64,000 bases of DNA from Diphasiastrum complanatum (lineage: Eukaryota; Streptophyta; Lycopodiopsida; Lycopodiales; Lycopodiaceae): contig CM055114.1 in assembly GCA_029204225.1 (NCBI GenBank), positions 18,556,540-18,620,539 of the forward strand, given 5' to 3'. Position 1 is the stretch's first letter. Each line of letters opens with the position of its first letter. Under the pieces are notes generated by a model that ran no database searches, was not told where the DNA came from, and was given only the letters and a program-made list of their open reading frames with translations. A program made the translations under genes and the position numbers. Shown piece after piece: positions 12,692 through 23,020 of this stretch.

Positions 12692-13647
12692 ATTTATATC
12701 CATCATGCATAAGTGAATGGGAGCCCTCACAATCACTTGCAGGAATATTAGACGTGATTCACTCTGATGTTGGAAAGCTGCAATACAGAGGAAGAAGTCC
12801 AAAGGAACTTGCAGATTGTGGTATCTATTTTTATGAATTTTTATATACGCCACAAACAGATGGAGGTTTTGGCAAGTTCGAAGCAATTCCATTGCCTAGT
12901 TTTCAAAGTGATGAGTGGCCTACTCCTAACAGCATTGTTTCTGAATCCTTCGGATGCAAGCCACTAATTGATATTAGAAATGCTATGAAGATAAGCACAG
13001 GCTTGAAAATTGTTCACCTAAGTTGGTTTATCTCATTACATATATTTGTTGATTTTTTCTCGAGTGCTAGTGTTTGTAGGACACCAACCTTATTTGTTTG
13101 CAAGGATTTATCAGATGAGATTTTGTTAGATCTCATGGATCAAGGCTGGGATAGTAAAACAAAGAATGACATAGAATGCAGGATTAAAAAGTCCTCAATG
13201 ATCTTTCGTTATCATATCGAAAAGCAAATGCTCAGTCTCACATTTAGCTACCAGAGATACAAGAAAATTGAAGGTACATGGCTACCACTAGATCAAGACT
13301 TTAAACTAAATGGTCACACAAACCGAATGGAGATAAGCATTATCTACAATGAGCAATATTTTACTATGGTTGAGTTGGAAAAACATTGGAAGCTTGATTT
13401 TATCAGAACAGAGCTCATGCTATTACAAACCAATCTACCAACATATTTCAGATTTATCATCAACGGAAGACTCGTAAGTACTTTATGTTTATTGCCATGT
13501 CAAAATAGAACAAAATAATAGACAATGTCATGATTTATAATTGCACATTCACTAATATTTGTCATGTCACAGATGCGAAAAAGACAGGAGCTGATAACGT
13601 GCTGCAAAGATCTACCTACAACAATCACCATTGTGGGAGAACAATAG
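12692..13647 (+). CDS. ORF1 of TIR element copy B (unknown protein, partial 5' end)
   Basis: I do not recognise this protein. An exon can be set from an acceptor (TTTCAG at 12691) to a donor at 13473/13474 (CTC|GTAAGT), with one reading frame throughout. The second exon (13573-13647, acceptor CACAG) ends in TAG. The intron lies at the same place in copy A. Visible features are an acidic and aromatic N-part (SEWEPSQ, GILDVIHSDVG), a segment LADCGIYFYEFLY, a middle part LFVCKDLSDEILLDLMDQGWDS, and a C-part with LTFSYQR, LPLDQDFKLNGHT and YFRFIINGRL. The first exon or exons between the TIR and 12690 were not found. A DDE transposase is not evident, although this is the only gene without another assignable role and could be the mobility protein. 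Confidence 0.55.
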
Positions 13648-13842
13648 TTTCAAATAAACTTTAGTAGAAATCTGTGTATACACTCTTTCATTCAATAAAT
13701 AAAAGCCCAAGTTGGGCATCATTACATGTATTTTGTGCTCCCAAATTCATAAAATGGAGCAGCATTTGATATGTAAATGTATATTTTTCTATGAATTCTA
13801 TACATGTATTTTTTTTCTATGCTATCTATATATGTTCTGATC

Positions 13843-15562
13843 TTAATTTAGTACTACTACATCATCCTTTGCACCATCATCAATAAAGGGAGGCTGAAGC
13901 CTTGACCTAGCCAGTATACTCAGGATGATTTCTTGTCTGAATTTGTACACCTGGCTTGATGTCTACTCAGGAAGTGTAAACTACAAAATAGAACATTCAT
14001 GTATTAGTAATGGCTAAAAACATCAACAAAATAGAAAACTAATCATGATTTCAAAAATAAGAATAAACAGAATTTATTACCTTAGAAATATCAACATCTT
14101 CCTGAAGGTTGAACCACTCAAAAAATAACTTGGCATTGTATAACGTGTACCACCCACAGCTGAATGAATCATTTTGTTGTGGTGACTGCAAAATAATCCA
14201 ACACAAAAGAAATCAATTATGAAACAGAATGAATTAGAATGAAACAATTACATTAGAATATTGATTTCAACATGCTATTAAGAAAGACACAGTTTACCTC
14301 CCAACTCACGATCTCCCAGTCCACGGAATGGGGAACATCTGTAGGAATATATTTAATTAAATATGGCAGATATATATTCATCTTGACACAAAAACCTTTG
14401 ATACTATTATTTACAAATCTCTTAATAGAGATAAGGTTTAAACTCCAGTGGTCACTGCAAAATAAGATTGAAAGTACTTTTGTGGCAACTATTTGAATTG
14501 AAAATGTCAATGTTAATGCATAAAACAGGAAGAAGCACTTAATATATCTTACTTGGTATGATAAGGAATGACCAGATACTTTGTTGCTGGTGTGAATCCA
14601 CTTGTCACACACTGTGACAATGTGTCATTATTCTCCTTGAAGGCCTGGAGCAAAAAGTTACTCAGCACCAGCAACTCATTTGATGAATCTCTTGCAATGT
14701 CAAATTGCAAGAGTGTCAGCCCGGACTCTATCACAAGATCACTGATAGAAGTTCGTCTGTCTTTAAGATCCAAGCAATCTAAAACTCTAAAATCAATACT
14801 AAAATCAAGTTCATCTAGTCTAAAACAAAAATGAGTACCAATTCTATCTATAGCATCCGATATGTCTTTCTCAAATCTAAGATACTCATCCAAATCTATA
14901 TATGTATAAAAATTTGGAGGAGGAGGAGGAGGTGGATGTGTAGTATCTACAGGAATTAAAATGGTATCCAAAACAGCTGTATCTATATTTATAGCATTAT
15001 CAACAACAACGTTATCTACAATTGATTCCGGGTCAGGTTTCACAGAATCTGTGGTGTCTACGATCTTTGCTTTCTTTGGAGCTCTCTTGGGGGCACTCTG
15101 CTTTCTAAAACGCTTCGTAGGAAGATTATTCCTATCTACAGGTGTTGGCCTGGGAGCAGAAGGCTGAGATACGTGCAACCTACAGAACCTATCCCTCATT
15201 CTCATCAGGAGCTGAAAATCCTTGGGCATTATTGTGAATCTCTTGGAATGAATGGCAAGCAAAAATGAATCTTAAAAAAAAAGACTAAGGTAATCTTCAG
15301 CAGCCTCCTAAAGACACTGAAGAGCACTGGGTGTAAATCTGACCAGCTGTCCGAGATCATTTCTTGTTATGTTTCGGACAGCACGGTAGAATGGAGCCCT
15401 TGGGATCAATAGTGCAGTTGATCTTTGGTACTTGTGTATCTCAGAGAGCCACCTGCTGCGGTTGTGCGTTCTATGTCTAGCAGGAGGGGTAATGGCCACC
15501 GCAGGGGCTGAGGATGAGCCAGGAGAGAAGAAGTCCCTTCTGGTCTGCTTTCTCCTATCCAT
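13843..15562 (-). pseudogene. ORF2 of TIR element copy B: CENH3-like histone fold fused to Ulp1/SENP-type protease
   Basis: The start is ATG at 15560-15562. The first ~84 codons give an H3-like protein: a basic tail (MDRRKQTRR), then SEIHKYQRSTALLIP, then a VRNIT motif typical of CENH3, then the second histone helix. A TAG at 15308 (from CAG) and a frameshift in an A/T run near 15275 follow. The H3 signature TIMPKDFQL then continues (~15225). Next come an NLS-like basic linker and a proline run (~14915). The protease domain spans four exons: to 14553; 14454-14298 (catalytic His in DHWSL); 14185-14081 (PQQNDSFSCG, Gln six residues before Cys); and 13980-13843. These are hallmarks of C48 SUMO proteases; the usual Asp after His appears as Asn. 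A TAG also lies in the last exon. The histone and protease parts share one transcription unit without an intervening start or splice site, so a fusion is the simplest reading. Confidence 0.8.
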
Positions 15563-16395
15563 GGATGTGTACTATGCAATAGCGGACTTGCGCGCGACGG
15601 GGAGGATGAGAACAGAAGGGTGACAAAAATCTCGCAAAGGACCGATATGTACGGAAGGAACGTACGGTATATCAGATCTGTGCGAGCTGAATATAATAAA
15701 AAAAAATTAGTTCTGAAGAAATGCGCACAAGTGCGATACAGGGGGACACGTAGGCAGGTGTATCGAACCTGTGCGCATGAAAGGTGGTAGGTGGAAATTC
15801 GAGTGTGAAGGACGCGCACAAGTGCGATATGCGGAGCGAAAAAAAAAAAAGTGAAAAAAATTCATCGAAGTTTGTGATTTTATATCCTGGTTTGCACGTG
15901 AGAAAGAATGTCCAATCACACGTGTGGGATTGTACGAATAAATGATAGAGCGACACGTGTCACGCTGTCACTTTACACGTATGAGATTTGTACGAGCAAA
16001 TGATAGAGCGACACATGTTTTTTAGCACACGAATGAACACGCGACACGTGTCCAGTTGTCATTTCACACGTGTCCAGGTGTCACCTCGCACGTGCCAATA
16101 GCTGTAGTCAAATCGAAAGTAGAAACGTGTCCATTGACCATTGATCGCACATGCAAAAATCAGTATAAATGGCACAAAAACCGATTAATTTTTTACCTTT
16201 TTCCGTTATCAAAATTCGCGGCATATCGCTCTTGTGCGCGCGCTTTGTTGACCATTTGCACTCAACGACACCTACTTGCGCTCAAGTGCGATATTCGGTA
16301 TTTCGAACCGTACATATCTCTCTTGTGCGCCATCTTGATAGTTAGTTTTCTTTCTCATCTCTCTCGTGCACAAGTGCGATATTCACTTTATTTCG
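15563..16395. promoter_or_regulatory. Divergent control region between ORF2 and ORF3 with G-boxes and 17-bp motif array
   Basis: This region separates the start of ORF2 (-) from that of ORF3 (+) and is more GC-rich than its surroundings. Six CACGTG cores lie at 15895, 15919, 15954, 16045, 16067 and 16089. A 17-bp unit close to GCGCACAAGTGCGATAT occurs at 15723, 15814, 16278 and 16366 on the + strand and at 16223 and 16314 on the - strand. Two looser copies lie near 15669 and 15760. Open frames here are low-complexity shadows. Copy A has lost this region. Confidence 0.6.
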
Positions 16396-16824
16396 ATGGC
16401 CACTTCCTCATGATCCTCACAAGATTCAGGCTTGAGTTCATTTCTTAGTGAATTTGGGATTACTGAAAATCTGGACTACTTCCACAGCCTATTTAGGCCA
16501 TATCTACATGTTTTCAGGACTGCACAACCGAATTCTGACGTTTTTTATCAACATTATGTTAAATTCAGAGATATACTTAGTAAGCCTGTTTTCTCCATAG
16601 GTTCACTCCAATACATGCATTATACTAATCTGGTTCACTTCTTCCCAGCTTTCAGACATAGACTGGATAGAATGTTCACCAAATTGTTTGATCTTTTCAA
16701 AAGCAGTTCACTGTGTCCTTATTGCAACAAGAAATGTCGATTGGTTGAATATCAGAGTGGTTTCGTGATCATCCTGTTAGTTCAGATCCCAGATGATGAT
16801 GAAATTTCTGTTGCTGAATCATAG
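16396..16824 (+). pseudogene. ORF3 of TIR element copy B (unknown, Cys cluster)
   Basis: The likely start is ATG at 16396 (MATSS), but a TGA follows at 16411; the frame then runs on to TAG at 16822. The protein would be about 140 residues, rich in Phe, His and Tyr, with an EFGITENLDYF segment, a DVFYQHYVKFRDI segment, and a CPYCNKKC cluster (C-x2-C-x3-C) also kept in copy A. This suggests metal binding, but the domain is not one I know. Its 3' end overlaps the end of ORF4 on the other strand. Relative to copy A, about 150 bases at this convergent junction are missing, so both C-termini are altered. Confidence 0.55.
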
Positions 16825-18010
16825 AATGTGACGATATATCTTAGCAAGTAATTTAGATCAACAAATAAATTGTTTGATGAATTATAGAATATCAATCTTC
16901 CATCGGTTTCATACACCTCCTCAATATGAAATGGAGTTCCAATGATCTTATGCATACCAATGTCTAATGTATCCCTCTCTTTCTTCAAGTGATATGTCCT
17001 AGGGATTGGGACTTTTCTAATTTGAACTTGCTTAAAAGCTTCTCTAATTAGTTTAAATATTGTTGCATATGCTTCCCTGCTAATACCCGCAAAATCACAA
17101 GCACCTTGAACTATAGTCTTATCTAAATTTTTTTGAATGTCCACCATCAAAGACTCTGCTATTTTACACTTTACATTTGAAATCCTATTGTTCATCATGA
17201 TATGCTCAGTGGATTTGCAAGTCAATATTGTGCCCAATGACATTCCTAGTGAAGCATTGTCTTTAATATTCCGAGGAGCTACTAATGCAAATCTGCAAAA
17301 AAAAAGATAGTTAACAGAATATCACCATAGCTGAAATTAAATCCAAATGTCATTGAAAAACTTACAAAAATCAGAACATGCTTACTTGAATGCACAGATC
17401 CTTCTATTTTGATAACATCCTTTTGAAATCGTTTGAATATCCTTGCAACTTTTTCGCTTTCGCTTCTTACTTTCAGCCTTCTTCTTTGCCAAATCCACAT
17501 CCTTCAATAATTATAAGTTCTCAATACGAATAGACTGTAAGACTGATTGCATTTGCTCTAGTTCTAATTTGATATTGATTGTTATCTTCTGTAATGATTC
17601 ATTATTTTTTTTAAGTTGTTCATTTTCTTCTAATGTCTTTTGGAGATGACAATCTCTATTCTGACAATAAGAGGATATACGAATTAACTCACCTTCTAAA
17701 AAGTGAACTTTATTCATATAAAGTTGTTTTCCATGGTTCTGCAATCTTTCACAATATCCTAGTAATCCACTATGTCCATTGCATATCCATGTAACTAAAT
17801 GAGTTATTGAAGAGAATGTGGGATGTGTCAAAGTGCTTGGATCTTGTGGATATAATGTTCCATCTATCCACAAATCCAAGTTTTTTTTTTTCCTTCTGCC
17901 CTATAACGAGAACGATCCTCAGCAGATATTTGAATTCCTTTGCCTCCTCTTCTCTGAAAAGGTGCCAAATCAATAGGAATATCCATATGTAGATGATACA
18001 ATGTCATCAT
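16782..18010 (-). pseudogene. ORF4 of TIR element copy B (coiled-coil, unknown)
   Basis: The start is ATG at 18008-18010. Exon 1 runs to 17386 (donor GTAAGC) and exon 2 begins at 17292 (acceptor TTGCAG), as in copy A. The N-part has QRRGGKGIQISAEDRSRY and then a basic run, where an 11-base A/T tract at 17881-17891 puts the following DLWIDGTLYPQ segment out of frame. A coiled coil (LEENEQLKKNNESLQK) and a basic segment (KKRKRKSCKD) follow. Exon 2 encodes a conserved domain with AGISREAYATIFKLIREAF and HIEEVYETDG. A TAA interrupts the coil end near 17511. The last ~30 residues of copy A are replaced by unrelated sequence. Function is unknown; a DNA-binding or assembly role is only a guess. Confidence 0.6.
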
Positions 18011-18190
18011 AAAAAAAACAATGGAGTAATCAGTTGCATCAAAGTACTATGACCAGATTCTATGAAGCAAAACAAAGTACTCATCTTTGATTATATTATA
18101 TACTATGTACAATCAATCCAAACTCCATGCTTGTATGCTTGATTCAAATTTAGAAAAAAGTTTCATTTTTTCATTCCAATAAATAGGTAG

Positions 18191-18331
18191 TTGGCGCTCA
18201 TATTTCCATTCCAAAGTGATGATGGTGTTCATAATTGGAGATGGCACCCATATTCCATTCTTGTGGAAGGAATGCATATGTAAACATTTTGCAATTTTTT
18301 CTGATTCGAATTTGGGGATGGCGGTCATATT
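18191..18331 (+). repeat. Subterminal repeats, right end of copy B
   Basis: Copies of the TTGGRGATGGCGCTCATATT-type unit occur at about 18191-18211, 18235-18257 and 18312-18331, with a weaker one near 18222. I found no counterpart next to the left TIR. Confidence 0.55.
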
Positions 18332-18536
18332 CTAGATCTATTGAAAAAATTGTCTTTTTCATAACCAATGGAGGGAATATTTTTGAATTTAGTAAGTTAT
18401 ACTGTGAACTATTAACAGTTTTTAACTGTGACTATAGACACTATGGTTAGATCATTGGGAGTGGTGTGGGCAAGCAAATAAACAATATTGTTTTTTTTTA
18501 TTTTGATATTTTTCTATATCCTACATGGCATTTCTT

Positions 18537-18571
18537 AAAGGGTCTTTTTGATATTGAGAACTCCTCTAATG
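18537..18571 (+). repeat. Right terminal inverted repeat of copy B
   Basis: It is the perfect 35-base inverted partner of 12253-12287 and is directly followed by copia gag sequence. Confidence 0.9.
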
Positions 18572-20727
18572 TGAATGTGAGAATCTTGTCCAATCCTATG
18601 CTATCAAGGAGGAGCTACCAACCTTGGAGGCTTTGCAAGGAGTGCTAATAGCTGAAGAATCAAGGCATGAGAACAAGCTATTAAGGATGGACACATTGTC
18701 ACTCAATCATAATGGTGATGGCAAAGTTCTATTTGTCAAGCACAAAGAGAGGAGCAAAAAGCAACACCAAAACTTTTCTAAGGACAAAGCAAAAGATCAA
18801 GATGAAGAGGAGGATGATTCCTCTCAAGATACTACTTCAAAGAAGAAGAAAAAGTTGCTAAGTGTTTCTTTTGTGGCAAGAAAGGCCACTATGCCACCAA
18901 TTGCTTCAAGAAGAAGAACCAATTCAAGCAAGACAACATCTCTCATGAGAAAGAAGACTTTACTGCAAGTGATGGAGAATGCTTACTTATGGCATCAAGC
19001 TTCTCCTCTTCCACCTTCAAGAAAGATGATTCTTGGTATATTGATAGTGGAGCATCTTCACATATGTGTAGCTCCAAGGATTCCTTTTCATCTATTATGC
19101 CTTATGAAGGAATCAATAAGTCCATATATATTGCAAGTGATCAAGAGTTCAAAATTGAAGGAGTAGGGACTATTCCCTTGAAGCTTGCATCATCAAAAGT
19201 TCTATCTCTTCACAAGGTTCTTTTTGTTCCCAAGCTTACAAAGAATCTTTTAAGTGTTGGCCAATTACTTGATGGTGGCCATGATGTCATTTTCCATATT
19301 GACAGTTGCGTGATCAAGAAGGATGGTGAGATCCTTGTTCATGGATCAAGATATGAAGGCATCTACAAATTGGATCCAAGAGAGAGTGAAAAATCTCTTG
19401 ATGTTGCTTACATATCCAAGCTTTCAAAGGAGGATGATCACACAAGATGCACATGTTGAGATGGAATTCTCATCGAAGAACAAAGCTTTGAGGAGTGATG
19501 GAGCTCTTGGAGGAAATACACCATATGAAAGTATTACTCAAGAAGCCTAAAGGTTGATCACCTTAGTGTCTTTGGAGGTTCTTTATTTGCACATATTCCC
19601 TTGGAAGCAAGGAGGAAAGATGATCCAAGCTCATGGATCATGGTTGGATGCTATACCCTCTATTTCAAAAGTGAGTGAGAGTAAAGATATCATATTCTAT
19701 GAAGATCCACATTCAACCTTGGAAGGGGCCGAGATCAAGGCAGCTCAAGATGCATCTCAAATCATATCTATTGAAGATTATCAAGATGTGAAGGGGTCAA
19801 GGTTTGAGGAGGAGCCTCTTCAACATATGATTTCAAGGGGGTCTTCAACATGGATGGCCAAGTTTTTATGGCTCGTTTTTTATGGTTAAGAGAGGCAAGT
19901 TTCAGGTGGTATACACTTCAACATATTCTCTCAAGCTTCTCTTTCATTACTTGATGTACCATCTTGCTTTTATGAGGTTTCTACATCTCATAGTTGGAGT
20001 GAGGTAATGCTTGTCTTATATCATGCCTCTAGTATGGACATATTACTTGTCATTCATGGCTTAGATATGTTTCCAAGTTACTTAGAAATCAAGTGGTTGA
20101 GTCATCAAGTGTATGCTCTTGGATCTAGTAAGAGCAAGAATGAGCTTGTTGCTCATAGTTTGAAAAGTCATGTTTTTACATGGTTTGAGGCATTTTGTAA
20201 ATTTCTCTTGAGATTAAGTGAAGCATACAAAGAGGACACTTACATACTTGAGCAAGTATTTAGCCTCAACAAGATCAAGATATAATTTGATTTCAAGATT
20301 AGATCCATCATGGATAAAGTTCATAGTATGTGGACTAATCAAGCTAGTTTTCTTAATCTTGTTAATCGACATTTTTGCTCATCTTATGATCTTGATCTCT
20401 ATGATCCTTGTCATCTTTATGAGGCATGGAGGCCTCTGATTTTCATCATGATTCATCCATCTTCATGCAAATGAATTTTCCAAATCAAAGATCATATCAA
20501 GCATGGAGGAAGCACATGGATATGGTGGCAAATTGGTGGAATCCTCTTCAAAGATATTGGCAAGAAATTTCTACCAAAGAAATCTTATCATGGATATGGT
20601 GACGGTGCTGCTATGATGGATCCCTTGGCTGATCTACACTTCTTAAGCATACCAAAGGATCCACTCAAAAAGCTTTACAAACTCCTTAGTTGATCTAGTA
20701 CCTTACCAAGCTACTTTCTGAGGAGTG
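18572..20727 (+). pseudogene. Copia element, 3' part (gag zinc knuckle, protease, pol end)
   Basis: This continues the gag gene interrupted by copy B. It shows the LTLEALQGVLIAEE segment, then a zinc knuckle of the form C-x2-C-x4-H-x4-C (18863-18904), then a retropepsin with the DSGAS active site (near 19040), and then the gag-pre-integrase segment (VLFVPKLTKNLLSV, near 19220-19250). Most of pol is deleted or scrambled from 19460 to 20580. The extreme C-terminus of pol returns at about 20625-20694 (LADLHFLSIPKDPLKKL), followed by a purine-rich TTTCTGAGGAG stretch and an LTR start at 20728. Confidence 0.8.
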
Positions 20728-21600
<873 letters not shown>

Positions 21601-21609
21601 TTGCTAACA

Positions 21610-23020
21610 GGTTGAAGGTGAGGCCATGCTCCATTGGGTATGCAACTACTACAAGTCGTGACACACGAGAGCACAAGAATTGGTGAAGTACAAGAAGAGG
21701 GCAAGACTAGCATTGCATTGTGTGAAGATGAATGCTAGTAATTATTTTTCTTAAGGAAGTTGCCTCTTGTACTACAACAAAAGAAGCTTGGGATTCATTA
21801 AAAGCAATATATGAATCCAACAACACTTCAAGAGTGCTTATGCTTAGAAACCAAGTCTTGCAAAGCATGAGGAGAAGTGATGAAAGTGCATAAGAGTATG
21901 TACTTAGAATCAAATATCTTAACAAGGAACTTGCTTCAATAGGAGATAAGATTCATGAAAATGAACTTGTTCAAGTGATCTCAAATGGACTTGGTGATGA
22001 GTACTCCAACTTGGTCCAAAGTTTTCTCATTCAAGAAATCCTACCTTCCATAGACAAGTTCCATAGTGTGCTTGTGGCCGAGGACTATAGGATCCAACAT
22101 GCCAAGAGTAGGATGAGTTCCTTGTCCTTGCTTGATGGAGATGAGAAAGCCAATTTCCCAAGCAAAGACAAAAAGAAGAATAGAGCAAGGAAGCTAAGGA
22201 GGAGGATCAAGCAACAAGATCAAAGGCAAAATTCAAGAAACACACTCAAAGCTAAAATGGGGCATTTTGCATCCGAATGTTTCAAAAGGAGAGATGCACA
22301 AGGAAGTCAAGCAAACTTAAGCAAGGAAGAATGTGATGATACTCACATTGAGGAGCAGTCACTAATGGTGTTCAACTTCCCATCAACGAGCCTCAAAGGT
22401 GAGGAAGAATCTTGGTGGATACATAGTGGGCAAGCTCCCACATGACAAGTCACAACGAGTACTTTTCTCAACTCTTACTTTTTGATATATCTAATCTAAG
22501 CTTATTCATGCATCAAGTGATCTTAAATGCAGGATTGAGGGAGTATGATTAGTTCCTATGTGTCTTGAATCTACCAAGAAACTCATGTTTGAGGGTGTGT
22601 TGTATGTTCCCAATATTACAAAGATTTTGCAAAGTGTTGGATTCTTTGTTACATTTGATGGTAATGCTTGCCTGATAATGAGGAGTGAGTCATTGTCAAA
22701 GGGACTAAAGGTGGTAGGCTTTTCAAGCTTGATGCCTTTGTGGAAGCTAACCATTGTGGATTAATAGCCAAGGAGAAGATAGCACAAGTGGAGCCATGTC
22801 ACAAGATACTTGATCACTCCAATCACAAATCCATGGAGGCTATGTGCAAGGAGGAGTCTATTTTTGGGCTCCCTAGATCCTTGGTAAGAGGTGGTGATGC
22901 ATGGAAGGCATGTGCTTTGGCTAGAACTCCTAAGTTTCCTTTCTCAAGATCTACTACAAAGTCATCAGTATCCTTGCAATCACTTCATCAAGAATGCACT
23001 TTCCAAGTGTAAGAAGCAAT
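21610..23020 (+). pseudogene. Copia gag and protease relic
   Basis: Gag is recognisable from about 21690. It has the AIYESNNTSRVL segment, then a stop near 21892, then ENELVQVISNGLGDEYSNLVQSF, then HSVLVAEDYR. The zinc knuckle has lost its first two cysteines (KAKMGHFASECFKRR near 22265). The retropepsin site reads HSG instead of DSG near 22425, and a gag-pre-integrase segment (VLYVPNITKILQSV) follows near 22600. The element is clearly dead. 23020-24226 is a rearranged remainder that I cannot assign. Confidence 0.7.

Larger units (their letters stand above)
12253..18571. mobile_element. Copy B: 6.3-kb TIR DNA element carrying a histone-H3/Ulp1 fusion gene
   Basis: The element is bounded by a perfect 35-bp inverted repeat (12253-12287 and 18537-18571, outer end CATTAGAGGA). 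It lies inside a copia gag gene whose two halves flank it. Contents in order are ORF1 (+), ORF2 (-), a divergent control region, ORF3 (+), ORF4 (-) and right subterminal repeats. No target-site duplication is obvious: the flanks are ...AAGAAGGA and TGAATGTG. No DDE transposase, integrase, polymerase or packaging ATPase could be recognised. CACTA elements share subterminal repeats and terminal CA..TG ends, and some plant MULEs carry Ulp1 genes, so this could be a distant relative or a new group. All four genes carry lesions or are incomplete. Confidence 0.85.

Noticed and set aside
15308-15562. Reading the H3-like frame as an independent host CENH3 gene
   Set aside because: It lies between the TIRs and runs on through the rest of the histone fold into the protease, with no intervening start codon or splice site. 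Its remnant is at the same place in copy A. A separate host gene is less likely, though not excluded.
15406-16200. Several + and - frames of 60-137 codons in the ORF2/ORF3 spacer
   Set aside because: They arise from the repeated 17-bp motif and overlap the histone frame in the wrong phase; no domain.
12253-18571. Maverick/Polinton or giant-virus fragment
   Set aside because: No DNA polymerase B, packaging ATPase, integrase or capsid motif was seen. The protease is of the Ulp1 type, which alone does not support it.
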